DNA of 64,000 nt from Ignavibacterium sp037440165 (GTDB lineage: Bacteria; Bacteroidota; Ignavibacteria; Ignavibacteriales; Ignavibacteriaceae): positions 1 through 64,000 of the forward strand of contig NZ_JBBIUQ010000017.1 of NCBI RefSeq assembly GCF_037440165.1, in the 5' to 3' direction. Position 1 is the stretch's first letter. Each line of letters opens with the position of its first letter. Of the stretch, positions 7,145 through 14,994 are shown piece after piece. Under the pieces are notes generated by a model. The model had not been told where the DNA came from, searched no databases, and was given only the letters and a program-made list of their open reading frames with translations. Position numbers and translations under genes: made by a program.

Positions 7145-8578
7145 TTAAACATCGTAGTATAAACCAAACTCATAAGGATGCGGCTGAAGAGCCATTGGTT
7201 TTACTTCCTTTTCCATTTTGTACTTTATCCAGGTTTTAATTACATCTTCAGTAAACACATCGCCTCTTAATAAATATTCGTGATCTTTTGCCAATGCTTT
7301 TAATGCATCCTGCAAACTATCCGGAGTTGAAGGAACATTTTTTAATTCTTCCGGCGGCATATCATAGATATCCTTATCAAGTGGTTCACCCGGATCAATT
7401 CTATTGATAATTCCATCCAGTCCAGCCATCAGCATGGCAGAAAAAGCAAGGTAAGGATTTGCAGATGGGTCAGGACAACGAAACTCAATTCTTTTTGATT
7501 TTGGAGAAGAGGAATACATAGGAATTCTTATTGAAGCGCTTCTGTTTCTCTGAGAGTAAGCAAGATTGACAGGTGCTTCAAAACCGGGTACTAATCGCTT
7601 GTAAGAGTTTGTTGTTGGATTGGTAAATGCTAAAAGACTTGGTGCGTGTTTCAATAATCCACCAATAAAATACAAAGCCATTTCACTCAAGCCAGCGTAG
7701 CCAGAGCCTGCGAAAAGTGGTTTGCCTTTTTTCCAGAGCGAAGTGTGAACATGCATTCCGCTTCCATTATCGCCGAAGATTGGTTTCGGCATGTATGTAA
7801 CAGTTTTGTTGTTCTTCTTTGCTGTGTTTTTTACAATATACTTAAACATTAAAAGCTGATCAGCAGCTTTAACAAGCGGTGAAAATCGCAAATCAATTTC
7901 ACATTGACCGCCACTTGCTACTTCGTGATGTTGTGCTTCAACATCAATTCCGCAATTAATTAAATTTTGCACCATTTCATTTCTTAAATCCATAAGCGCA
8001 TCTGTTGGTGGAACCGGAAAGTAACCTTCTTTGTATCGCGGTTTATATCCAAGATTAGGATTTTCTTCTCTGCCGCTGTTCCATCTTCCTTCAATCGAAT
8101 CAACCATATAAAAACTTCCGTTAGGTCTTGAGTCGAAACGAACATCATCAAATATAAAAAATTCAGCTTCCGGACCGTAGTAAACTGTATCTGCAATTCC
8201 TGTTGATATCAAATAAGCTTCAGCTTTCTGAGCTATGTTTCTTGGGCAGCGAGTGTATTTTTCTTTTGTTGCTGGTTCGTAAACATCACAAATTAAACTG
8301 ATAGTCGGTGCTTCGATGAATGGATCTACAAACATTGTGTTTGGATCAGGAATAATCAGCATATCACTTTCGTTAATTGGTTTCCAGCCGCGGATTGATG
8401 AGCCGTCAAATCCAAATCCATCTTCAAATGAACCTTCATCAAACTGAGAAACGGGAACAGTGAAATGCTGCCATTGACCCGGGAAATCCATGAATTTTAA
8501 ATCAACGAATTTAATTCCGTTGTCTTTTATAAATTTCAGCACCTTATCTATTGGTGCCGCAGAAGAACTTTTCGCCAT
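7145..8578 (-). CDS. glnA: Glutamine synthetase type I
   Basis: This enzyme makes glutamine from glutamate, ammonia and ATP as a cytoplasmic dodecamer. Hallmarks in order are the N-terminal beta-grasp (DLKFMDFPGQWQHFTVP), DGSS near residue 59, the metal/ATP site GSGMHVHTSLW, the glutamate-binding RNRSASIRIP, and YDMPPEE near residue 405. The last matches the adenylylation-tyrosine loop of GSI-beta enzymes, so covalent control is possible. It is 20 bp downstream of an Lrp/AsnC gene in the same direction. A second, diverged copy lies at 33456-34838. Confidence 0.95.
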   Translation of the reverse strand: MAKSSSAAPIDKVLKFIKDNGIKFVDLKFMDFPGQWQHFTVPVSQFDEGSFEDGFGFDGSSIRGWKPINESDMLIIPDPNTMFVDPFIEAPTISLICDVYEPATKEKYTRCPRNIAQKAEAYLISTGIADTVYYGPEAEFFIFDDVRFDSRPNGSFYMVDSIEGRWNSGREENPNLGYKPRYKEGYFPVPPTDALMDLRNEMVQNLINCGIDVEAQHHEVASGGQCEIDLRFSPLVKAADQLLMFKYIVKNTAKKNNKTVTYMPKPIFGDNGSGMHVHTSLWKKGKPLFAGSGYAGLSEMALYFIGGLLKHAPSLLAFTNPTTNSYKRLVPGFEAPVNLAYSQRNRSASIRIPMYSSSPKSKRIEFRCPDPSANPYLAFSAMLMAGLDGIINRIDPGEPLDKDIYDMPPEELKNVPSTPDSLQDALKALAKDHEYLLRGDVFTEDVIKTWIKYKMEKEVKPMALQPHPYEFGLYYDV

Positions 8579-8598
8579 AATGACTCCTTGATATTTTA

Positions 8599-9045
8599 TT
8601 AAATATAGATTTCAAAAGTTTCCTTTACAGTTGATAAAACATAAGTTGTTTTTGTAGCGGTAACTCCCGGCCAGGATTGAATTTCACTCAACAGCTTTTC
8701 GAGTGCTTCGGTATTTTGCACAACAGCCTTCAAAAGATGTGAGCCTTCACCAAGTACAGCGTGACATTCAAGTATCTGAGGCATCTTTTCTACTTTGGTA
8801 ATCAGAGTTTTATAATTCTTTGATGATTCCATCATAACCTGAATAAATGCAGTTATATCGTAGCCAAATGCCTTGCGGTTAAGTTTTGCAAAATATCCTT
8901 CAATATAACCTTTGCTTTCAAGTTTATTTAATCTCTCACTAACAGAAGGAACAGATAGTTGAACTAAATCGGCAAGTTCATTTCTTTTAGTTCTGCCGTT
9001 TTTTTGAAGAGTACGAAGAATCCTTAAATCTATTTCGTCAATCAT
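8599..9045 (-). CDS. Lrp/AsnC-family transcriptional regulator
   Basis: This 148-aa feast/famine regulator binds DNA through an N-terminal winged helix (residues 3-60, with LSVPSVSERLNKLESKGYI). It senses an amino acid through a C-terminal RAM domain (about 65-148, ending in the usual VLSTVKE strand). It is the first gene of a two-gene operon with glnA, 20 bp apart, so control of nitrogen assimilation by an amino-acid signal is likely. The ligand is not deducible from the sequence. Confidence 0.9.
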   Translation of the reverse strand: MIDEIDLRILRTLQKNGRTKRNELADLVQLSVPSVSERLNKLESKGYIEGYFAKLNRKAFGYDITAFIQVMMESSKNYKTLITKVEKMPQILECHAVLGEGSHLLKAVVQNTEALEKLLSEIQSWPGVTATKTTYVLSTVKETFEIYI

Positions 9046-9173
9046 AACTGTTTCCTTTTTGTTAAAATTTTGGGAGCGAATATAAGTGAACTTTTAATAA
9101 TTCCAAAATAATTTAGGTATAAATATCATGCCACCTATTTTATTAAGGCAATTATTAAATATTTTGTAATTTA

Positions 9174-9986
9174 TTAAAGTTTCCGGATGCCAAATGGGGT
9201 AAAGAATGTCTTATCCTTTTTTACATTCTCAAACAGAGTCAGATTTTTTTGTGGTCGTTCCTGGGGTTTGTGGTAGAGATGATATTGAATAGCAATGTGA
9301 TTCAACGACTTTACAGTAACTCCATTTAATTCAAGGCGGAACTGAACATCAGAATCTTCTCCAATTGATGGTGCTTCATATCTTTCATCAAATCCATTTA
9401 TTGAAAGAATATCTTCTTTGTGGATTGAAAAGTTACAGCCAAGCAAACCACGACTTTTTTTATTGAATAGATTTCTTAGAAATTTACCTCTAAAGTAAAA
9501 TCCTTTTTCAATATCATAAGATTTACCAAAGAGACCATCTTCTACTAACAGTAAAAAATTTTTTTGCAGGAACTGACCTTTGATTTTTTGTGGTGTCAGC
9601 AAGTCAGTAATCTTTTGCGAAAGATTAACTCTTCTTCCTGTTAAAGTTGTTTTTCTTGATTTATATTTTAAATGACCTTCCACAAATTTTGGATGAGGAA
9701 TACAGTCACCATCAATGAATATCAGATACTCACTTTCTGCTGCGAGAATTGCCTGATTAAGTATGCGGTTTTTTCTGAATCCTTTATCTTCCTGCCAGAG
9801 ATGTTTTATTCTGAAGGAATATTGATTGGCAATTGCTTCTAATTGTTGAACAATTTTTTTTTCTGAGCCATCATCAGCTATGACAACTTCAAAATTGTTT
9901 TGAGATTGAATTTCAAATCCAGCTAAAACTAATTTCAGATGATTAAGTTTATTATAGAATGAAATTATTACTGAAGCATCAGTCAT
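9174..9986 (-). CDS. Family 2 glycosyltransferase with GT7-type C-terminal motif
   Basis: This inverting GT-A glycosyltransferase transfers a sugar from an NDP-sugar to an unknown acceptor. Motifs include IADDGS near residue 38, the metal-binding DGDC near residue 94, and the C-terminal GCNFSIHKEDILSINGFDE with GEDSDVQFRL near residue 208. The last two resemble the galactosyltransferase C-terminal block. There is no membrane segment. Its ATG overlaps the stop of a 53-aa Lys-rich gene by 8 bp. It closes the leftward operon that begins with the foldase and carbamoyltransferase genes, so it probably builds the glycan that the cluster modifies. Confidence 0.85.
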   Translation of the reverse strand: MTDASVIISFYNKLNHLKLVLAGFEIQSQNNFEVVIADDGSEKKIVQQLEAIANQYSFRIKHLWQEDKGFRKNRILNQAILAAESEYLIFIDGDCIPHPKFVEGHLKYKSRKTTLTGRRVNLSQKITDLLTPQKIKGQFLQKNFLLLVEDGLFGKSYDIEKGFYFRGKFLRNLFNKKSRGLLGCNFSIHKEDILSINGFDERYEAPSIGEDSDVQFRLELNGVTVKSLNHIAIQYHLYHKPQERPQKNLTLFENVKKDKTFFTPFGIRKL

Positions 9987-10140
9987 TCTTTTTCATGTCC
10001 TCATCAATTTTTTCTTTTGCTTCTCTTTTTGCTTTTGTCCTTTTGTATGCCTTTGATTTCTCTTCAATCTTTGGTGGTTTTTGTGGTACGGGAATGCGTC
10101 CCTTTTCTTTCTTAACTGTGATTTTGATTTTCTTCTTCAT
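9979..10140 (-). CDS. Small Lys-rich protein, 53 aa
   Basis: This short reading frame starts at ATG 10140 with MKKKIKITVKKEKGRIPVPQ and continues through KPPKIEEKSKAYKRTKAKRE to a TGA at 9979. About a third of residues are Lys or Arg, with acidic residues in the second half; there is no signal peptide or membrane segment. It is wedged between the DUF5989 gene and the GT2 gene and overlaps the GT2 start by 8 bp, which supports real translation. The proline-containing GRIPVPQKPP segment looks like a conserved core. I cannot name a family; it might bind RNA or an acidic partner. Confidence 0.65.
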   Translation of the reverse strand: MKKKIKITVKKEKGRIPVPQKPPKIEEKSKAYKRTKAKREAKEKIDEDMKKND

Positions 10141-10147
10141 ACATTAT

Positions 10148-10165
10148 TTCAGACTAAAGTCTGAA
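10148..10165. repeat. Short hairpin palindrome TTCAGACT-AA-AGTCTGAA
   Basis: Perfect 8-bp arms around a 2-base loop lie between the DUF5989 gene and the Lys-rich small gene. A degenerate copy sharing CAGACTTTAGTC lies at 26507-26518. It could be an RNA processing or attenuation hairpin inside the operon, or an interspersed repeat. Confidence 0.5.
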
Positions 10166-10177
10166 CTACGATATTGA

Positions 10178-10336
10178 TTAAAAGATAGCGTAGATAAATG
10201 GGGCTAACGCAGAACCTTGCGTTAATACTATAAGAGCACCAAGCAAGACAAGGGATACAATTATGGGAACAAGCCACCATTTCTTTCGAACTTTAAGAAA
10301 TTCCCACAACTCGGATAGAATTGATAATTTACTCAT
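10178..10336 (-). CDS. DUF5989-family small membrane protein, 52 aa
   Basis: Starting at ATG 10336, the frame reads MSKLSILSELWEFLKVRKKW, then a single hydrophobic segment (WLVPIIVSLVLLGALIVL, about residues 21-38) and a short tail ending FIYAIF. This is the pattern of DUF5989 proteins: an amphipathic SELWEFLKxRKKWWL lead, then one membrane helix. They are typically encoded next to SxtJ-like proteins and NodU/CmcH carbamoyltransferases, exactly as here. The likely place is the inner membrane beside SxtJ; the molecular role is unknown. Confidence 0.8.
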   Translation of the reverse strand: MSKLSILSELWEFLKVRKKWWLVPIIVSLVLLGALIVLTQGSALAPFIYAIF

Positions 10337-10392
10337 ATGATTTCCTTCTTGTTTTAATTACGAGAATCAAATCTCTAACATTAAATATTTCT

Positions 10393-10809
10393 TTAAAACT
10401 GTCTTTCATAATCAATTTTTTCCGTAATGGTTTTCTCTCTTTTTTCCCAGTATGTCTTTGCGTTTTTGTCAAATCCAAGCGGCATAAATTTCTTTCCAAC
10501 TAACTTTGCAAGTAACCCAATCGGAGTAACAACAAAATAAAATAATAAGGTCAGAATTACACGGGACATAATAAATCCCAATACAAGTGATAAACCTATC
10601 CACAGCTTGTGAAAAGGTCGCAGTAAAGGCAAAGCGATATAGGAAAAAATAATAAAAATTCCTCCTATAGCTGAGAAGTAAATGAATGAATTTTTATCTA
10701 ACCACCAGAGTATAAATGAAATTGCAATTAGCACTATTCCTACTGTAACACCGGTTTTCTTTACAGCTTTATCAGTGGAATCGATATGTTTGAATTCTTC
10801 TTTAAGCAT
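10393..10809 (-). CDS. SxtJ-family membrane protein
   Basis: This 138-aa integral membrane protein has about three hydrophobic segments (residues 20-37, 42-62 and 70-98) and a basic C-terminal tail ending KIDYERQF. Position directly after a carbamoyltransferase (2-bp gap) and before a DUF5989 gene, together with its size, matches SxtJ, named from saxitoxin clusters where it accompanies the carbamoyltransferase SxtI. Its biochemical role is unestablished. It presumably anchors or assists the carbamoyltransferase at the membrane, which is inference from gene neighbourhood. Confidence 0.75.
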   Translation of the reverse strand: MLKEEFKHIDSTDKAVKKTGVTVGIVLIAISFILWWLDKNSFIYFSAIGGIFIIFSYIALPLLRPFHKLWIGLSLVLGFIMSRVILTLLFYFVVTPIGLLAKLVGKKFMPLGFDKNAKTYWEKREKTITEKIDYERQF

Positions 10810-10811
10810 AA

Positions 10812-12635
10812 TTAATCCAATTGAAATTGTTTACGCCAGTCAATGTCTTCTTTTAACGGAGTTTGGTCTTCTTTGGCAAGCAGATAATTACCCAGAACCA
10901 GATAATCAATATTAGTCCTCATAAAACATTTGTATGCATCTTCAGGTGTGCAAACAATTGGTTCACCGCGAACATTAAAAGAAGTATTAATTATCACTGC
11001 ATAGCTGGTATTTTTCTCAAACTGTTCTATCAATTTGTAGTAACGTGGATTAGTTTCTTTATGAACAGTCTGAAGTCTGGCTGAATAATCCACATGAGTA
11101 ATTGCGGGAATATCTGAACGAACTACATTAAGTTTTTCAATTCCCCAGAGTTTTTCTTCTTCATTAGTCATTTTTCTGCGTCTTTCTTTATTAACATCAG
11201 CAACAAGAAGCATGTATGGACTTTCTTTATCAATCTCAAAGTACTCACTAACTTTTTCATAAAGTACCGATGGTGCAAATGGTCTGAACCCTTCTCTGAA
11301 TTTTATTTTAATATTCATTGTTGCCTGCATCTTAGGTGATCTGGCATCACCAATTATTGAGCGTGCACCTAATGCCCTCGGACCAAATTCCATTCTTCCA
11401 TCAAACCAACCAATAACTTTTTCGTCAGCAATAAGATCAGCAACAATTTTTATCAGTGCATCTTCATCATATTCCTTTGCTACGAGATTTTTTTCTTTTA
11501 TGAATGAATATATCTCATCATCAGAAAACTGTGGACCGAGATAAGAGCCCTTTTGCTGATCAGTTTTTCCATCTGTAGTTCTTGGTTTGTTATGATATTT
11601 ATACCAGCCAATTAAAGCTGCTCCAAGCGCTCCTCCAGCATCTCCGGCCGCTGGTTGAATCCATATATTTTCAAAAGGACCTTCGCGAAGTAATCTTCCA
11701 TTTGCAACACAATTAAGTGCAACTCCACCGGCAAGACAAACATCTTTCAAACCGGTTTCGTTGTAAACATGATTACCAATCTTCAAAACAATTTCTTCAG
11801 TAACTTCCTGAAGTGAACGAGCTAAATCCATTTCCTTTTGAGTCAACTTTGTTTCCGGAACTCGTGGCGGACCACCAAAAAGTTTATGGAATTTTTCATT
11901 TGTCATGGTTAAACCTTGACAGTAATTAAAATATTCCATATTCATTCTGAAAGAGCCATCTTCTTTTACATCAATCAAACGGTCATAAATTAATTTTTTA
12001 TATATTGGTTCGCCGTAAGGTGCAAGTCCCATTACTTTGTATTCACCTGAATTAACTTTGAATCCTGTGTAATAAGTAAAAGCAGAGTAAAGCAATCCAA
12101 GTGAATGAGGGAATTTGATATCTGCAAGAAGTTGTATATCATTACCATCACCAATACCAAAAGAAGTTGTTGTCCATTCACCTACTCCATCCATTGTAAT
12201 GATAGCTGCTTTTTGAAATGGCGAAGGATAAAAGGCACTTGCCGCGTGTGACTCGTGATGTTCCGGAAAAATAACTTTTCCCTGATAATCAAGTTTATCT
12301 TTTATCATTTCTTTCATCCAAAGTTTTTCTTTGATCCACAAAGGAATAGCTTTGATGAAAGACTGAAAACCAACGGGAGCATAAGTAAGATAAGTTTCAA
12401 GAAGCCGTTCAAACTTTAAAAATGGTTTATCATAGAAAGCAACAAGATCAAGCTGAGCTGCGTTAATACCGGCTTCCTTCAAACAATATTCAATCGCTTT
12501 TTGAGGGAAGTTGTGATCATGTTTTTTTCTGGTGAATCGTTCTTCCTGCGCTGCAGCAATAATTTCTCCATCTTTAATAATGCAGGCAGCACTGTCGTGA
12601 TAAAATGCTGAAATACCAAGTATAAACATTTTCAA
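10812..12635 (-). CDS. NodU/CmcH/SxtI-type carbamoyltransferase
   Basis: This enzyme transfers a carbamoyl group from carbamoyl phosphate, through a carbamoyl-adenylate, to a hydroxyl on a sugar or metabolite. The N-terminal Kae1-like domain starts FILGISAFYHDSAAC and contains EHHESHAASAFYPSPF near residue 125, with the metal/ATP-binding histidines. The C-terminal domain has GRMEFGPRALGARSIIGD near residue 411 and FNVRGEPIVCTP. The 607-aa length is normal. It is followed at 2 bp by SxtJ, then DUF5989, a Lys-rich protein and GT2. The acceptor is probably a glycan or lipid-linked sugar, judged from the GT2 neighbour. Confidence 0.92.
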   Translation of the reverse strand: MKMFILGISAFYHDSAACIIKDGEIIAAAQEERFTRKKHDHNFPQKAIEYCLKEAGINAAQLDLVAFYDKPFLKFERLLETYLTYAPVGFQSFIKAIPLWIKEKLWMKEMIKDKLDYQGKVIFPEHHESHAASAFYPSPFQKAAIITMDGVGEWTTTSFGIGDGNDIQLLADIKFPHSLGLLYSAFTYYTGFKVNSGEYKVMGLAPYGEPIYKKLIYDRLIDVKEDGSFRMNMEYFNYCQGLTMTNEKFHKLFGGPPRVPETKLTQKEMDLARSLQEVTEEIVLKIGNHVYNETGLKDVCLAGGVALNCVANGRLLREGPFENIWIQPAAGDAGGALGAALIGWYKYHNKPRTTDGKTDQQKGSYLGPQFSDDEIYSFIKEKNLVAKEYDEDALIKIVADLIADEKVIGWFDGRMEFGPRALGARSIIGDARSPKMQATMNIKIKFREGFRPFAPSVLYEKVSEYFEIDKESPYMLLVADVNKERRRKMTNEEEKLWGIEKLNVVRSDIPAITHVDYSARLQTVHKETNPRYYKLIEQFEKNTSYAVIINTSFNVRGEPIVCTPEDAYKCFMRTNIDYLVLGNYLLAKEDQTPLKEDIDWRKQFQLD

Positions 12636-12683
12636 TTCTCAATAACTAGTAAAAGAGTTTATCCAAAATTACATACTTAATGT

Positions 12684-14537
12684 TTATGGAATAACTTTTT
12701 TGTTTTGACTTTGAATCCATCTGTAAGCCCACTCGACATTTGGTGCGAGAATGGGAACAGCAGTAATCTTTCCGCCAAAACCAAGGTTGCGAATTCCAAA
12801 ACTTGGAAGTCTGGTTGTTTGAATCTTATCAAGCTCAGAAATGTTGAGTTCGATATTGTACTTCAAGGCTAAATTGTAAGTGTAATCAGTTAATTTCGTC
12901 TGTGCTTTTTGAAAAGAAAGTTCCTGCCTGTATTGTTCTTTAACCTGTTCAAATGTTTTTGGTTTTTCAACATAGGCAGTATCTTTTTCAATCAATTTAA
13001 AGATTGAATAACCTTCAGGAACTTTTAATGGACCATAAACATCTCCAACTTCCATTGATGCAGTAATCCTGCCTATTTTTCCGTGCATTGTTACAGGAAA
13101 TTTTCCGAACTCACCATTTCTTCCCTTTGTAAAATCACGAATACTATACTTTGCAGCAAGTAATCTTATATCGGTTCCTTTCTGCAGCTCAGTCAATACA
13201 GTATCGACTATGTTCAAATCGTCAGTTAAAACTTCAATGATGTTAACTACAGTTGGAAATACTTTTGGTTTATTCATCATTTCATAATACTCTGACAATT
13301 CCTCATCTGATACTTTAATCGAATCAACAATCTGATTCTGGAGAATCTGGAAAAGATAATTGTCAGCCCACATCTCGATTTCTTTTTTAATCTCGGGCAA
13401 ATTTTGATAACCTCTTTTGACTCCTTCACGATAAAATAATTCGTACTCAATCATCCGCTTTGTTTGAAAGTCGAGTTTTGCAAGAATTGAATTCAATTTA
13501 TAATCAAGAGAATTAAAACCATCAAAGGCGAGTAATCTTATAAATTCTTTTGTTGTGATTGGCTGATAATCAAACTTGATAAATGGTTTGGATAATTTTT
13601 CCGAGCCAAGTTTTTCTTCGATCTTAATAACATCGGAAGCATCAAGATAGATTGGCTGATTATCCTGATATGTGAAATTCTTTTTCTTAAACTCAAATAT
13701 TGACGATATTTCCTCAGCTATTGATTTGAATAGTTTAGCATCAACATCAACTTTTTTATCACGGAAATACTCTGCATAAAATTCTTTCTGTCTTTTTATC
13801 AGTTTTCTGTTTTCAACAATCCGTACAATTTTTTTTTTAGCATTCTCTTTATCTTCTTCTGCCAGAAAAAAAATACTTGATTTATTTACTAATCTGAAAA
13901 TGTACCAGCCATCTGGAGTTAGAAAAGGTTTTGTGTATTCGCCAATTTTCATCTTGAAAAGAGAATCTTCAATTGATTCTTCCATTTGTCCGAACAAAAC
14001 TTCAATCGGCTCTTTCTGTTCTTCATATTCAGGACTTTCAATCAGTATAGAATCAAAAGGAATTCCCTGCTGAAGATAATTATATATTTGTTTAATCTCC
14101 TCATTATCCTGAGAGAAGAGAAAATTCACATAGAGTTTAGAATTATTTTTAATTGTTGCTGAAAGAATTTCTTTTTCAGTTATGGATATTTTCTTTTTAA
14201 TTTCTTCCTGGAAGAGTTTATCACGAACAAACATTCGCTCGAAAGCTTTACGCGCAAACTGAATAACTTCAGTTGTGTCAAGTTTTAAATCTTTTGCTTC
14301 TAATGCAAAAAGTTTTTCAGCTATCAGAGTAAATAAAAACTCAAGCTTATTTGAGTCATCCATTTTCTGGTTGTGTCTTTTGAAACCCGGTGTGAACTCA
14401 TATCTTTCAAGGAACTCGGAATCACTAATTATTTTTGAGCCGACTCTTGCTATATAAGGTTGATTAAATGTTTGTGAACAGACTTCGGCAGTAATGAGTA
14501 AAGTTACAATTAAAAGTAAAGCTATATTAAGTTTCAT
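12684..14537 (-). CDS. Secreted PpiC/SurA-type peptidyl-prolyl isomerase (foldase)
   Basis: This predicted periplasmic chaperone/prolyl isomerase helps outer-membrane or exported proteins fold. It has a signal peptide (residues 1-21) and a SurA-like helical N-domain with a VGSKIISDSEF motif. A parvulin-like region lies near 134-215, and a second, better parvulin domain near 420-525 carries ATKYS-like LAAKYSIRDFTKGRNGEFG and KVPEGYSIFKL. The 617-aa length is long for SurA but common in Bacteroidota relatives. It lies 48 bp upstream of the carbamoyltransferase gene in the same direction, possibly the same transcript. Confidence 0.85.
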   Translation of the reverse strand: MKLNIALLLIVTLLITAEVCSQTFNQPYIARVGSKIISDSEFLERYEFTPGFKRHNQKMDDSNKLEFLFTLIAEKLFALEAKDLKLDTTEVIQFARKAFERMFVRDKLFQEEIKKKISITEKEILSATIKNNSKLYVNFLFSQDNEEIKQIYNYLQQGIPFDSILIESPEYEEQKEPIEVLFGQMEESIEDSLFKMKIGEYTKPFLTPDGWYIFRLVNKSSIFFLAEEDKENAKKKIVRIVENRKLIKRQKEFYAEYFRDKKVDVDAKLFKSIAEEISSIFEFKKKNFTYQDNQPIYLDASDVIKIEEKLGSEKLSKPFIKFDYQPITTKEFIRLLAFDGFNSLDYKLNSILAKLDFQTKRMIEYELFYREGVKRGYQNLPEIKKEIEMWADNYLFQILQNQIVDSIKVSDEELSEYYEMMNKPKVFPTVVNIIEVLTDDLNIVDTVLTELQKGTDIRLLAAKYSIRDFTKGRNGEFGKFPVTMHGKIGRITASMEVGDVYGPLKVPEGYSIFKLIEKDTAYVEKPKTFEQVKEQYRQELSFQKAQTKLTDYTYNLALKYNIELNISELDKIQTTRLPSFGIRNLGFGGKITAVPILAPNVEWAYRWIQSQNKKVIP

Positions 14538-14702
14538 TATGATTAAACCAACAAATTATTTATGTCAATTTACTAATTTTGTTAGGAGACTTAAAGGAAA
14601 TAATTGTGTGGATGATGTGTTTCAGTAACATTGTTTTTATGAGAGTTTAATGTAAAACTTTCAATCATATGCAAGCTTAGGTGGAAATATTTTATCTTGA
14701 TT

Positions 14703-14737
14703 CTATGTCATCCTGAGCCTGTCGAAGGATGACATAG
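14703..14737. repeat. Interspersed palindrome, TCATCCTGAGC type, copy 1
   Basis: Twelve-base perfect arms, CTATGTCATCCT and AGGATGACATAG, surround an 11-base loop GAGCCTGTCGA. The loop is nearly the reverse complement of the loop in the copy at 14920-14946, so the two copies are inverted relative to each other. Confidence 0.85.
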
Positions 14738-14754
14738 TTTGTTATTACATTGGG

Positions 14755-14882
14755 GGCTGTCTCAAAAGTGTCATTCCGTCCGTTAACTAACGGATTATTT
14801 CGGAATCTAAAGTTTCGTTTATGGTCATAAAACAGAACCTGAAACAAGTTCAGGTTGACAAAATCAGTCACTTTAGACAGCC
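14755..14882. repeat. MITE-like imperfect inverted repeat, about 128 bp
   Basis: The ends are complementary: GGCTGTCTCAAAAGTG on the left and CACTTTAGACAGCC on the right, with further internal palindromes such as AACCTGAAACAAGTTCAGGTT (14836-14856). There is no open reading frame inside. It looks like a small non-autonomous element or a long hairpin repeat. No target-site duplication was established. Confidence 0.6.
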
Positions 14883-14919
14883 TCGTTGAAATATGACAGA
14901 GTTAATATTAAACGAACAC

Positions 14920-14946
14920 GTCACTCTTCGACGGGCTCAGAGTGAC
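14920..14946. repeat. Interspersed palindrome, TCATCCTGAGC type, copy 2 (inverted)
   Basis: Eight-base arms GTCACTCT and AGAGTGAC enclose the loop TCGACGGGCTC, which differs by one base from the reverse complement of the loop at 14715-14725. This establishes it as the same repeat family in the opposite orientation. Confidence 0.8.
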
Positions 14947-14994
14947 TATATCATTATTATTTATTAGAATTATAAGAGATATTCAGATATTAAA

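Larger units (their letters stand above)
14538..14994. other. 457-bp gap filled with interspersed palindromic repeats
   Basis: I see no credible gene here. The region holds two inverted copies of a TCATCCTGAGC-type palindrome (14703-14737 and 14920-14946) flanking a larger imperfect inverted repeat (about 14755-14882). It separates the divergent foldase and SGNH-TPR genes, so both promoters should lie near its edges. Confidence 0.7.

Noticed and set aside
10863..11084. Plus-strand open frame opposite the carbamoyltransferase gene
   Set aside because: It lies wholly inside the well-supported carbamoyltransferase gene and has no recognisable motif; a shadow frame.
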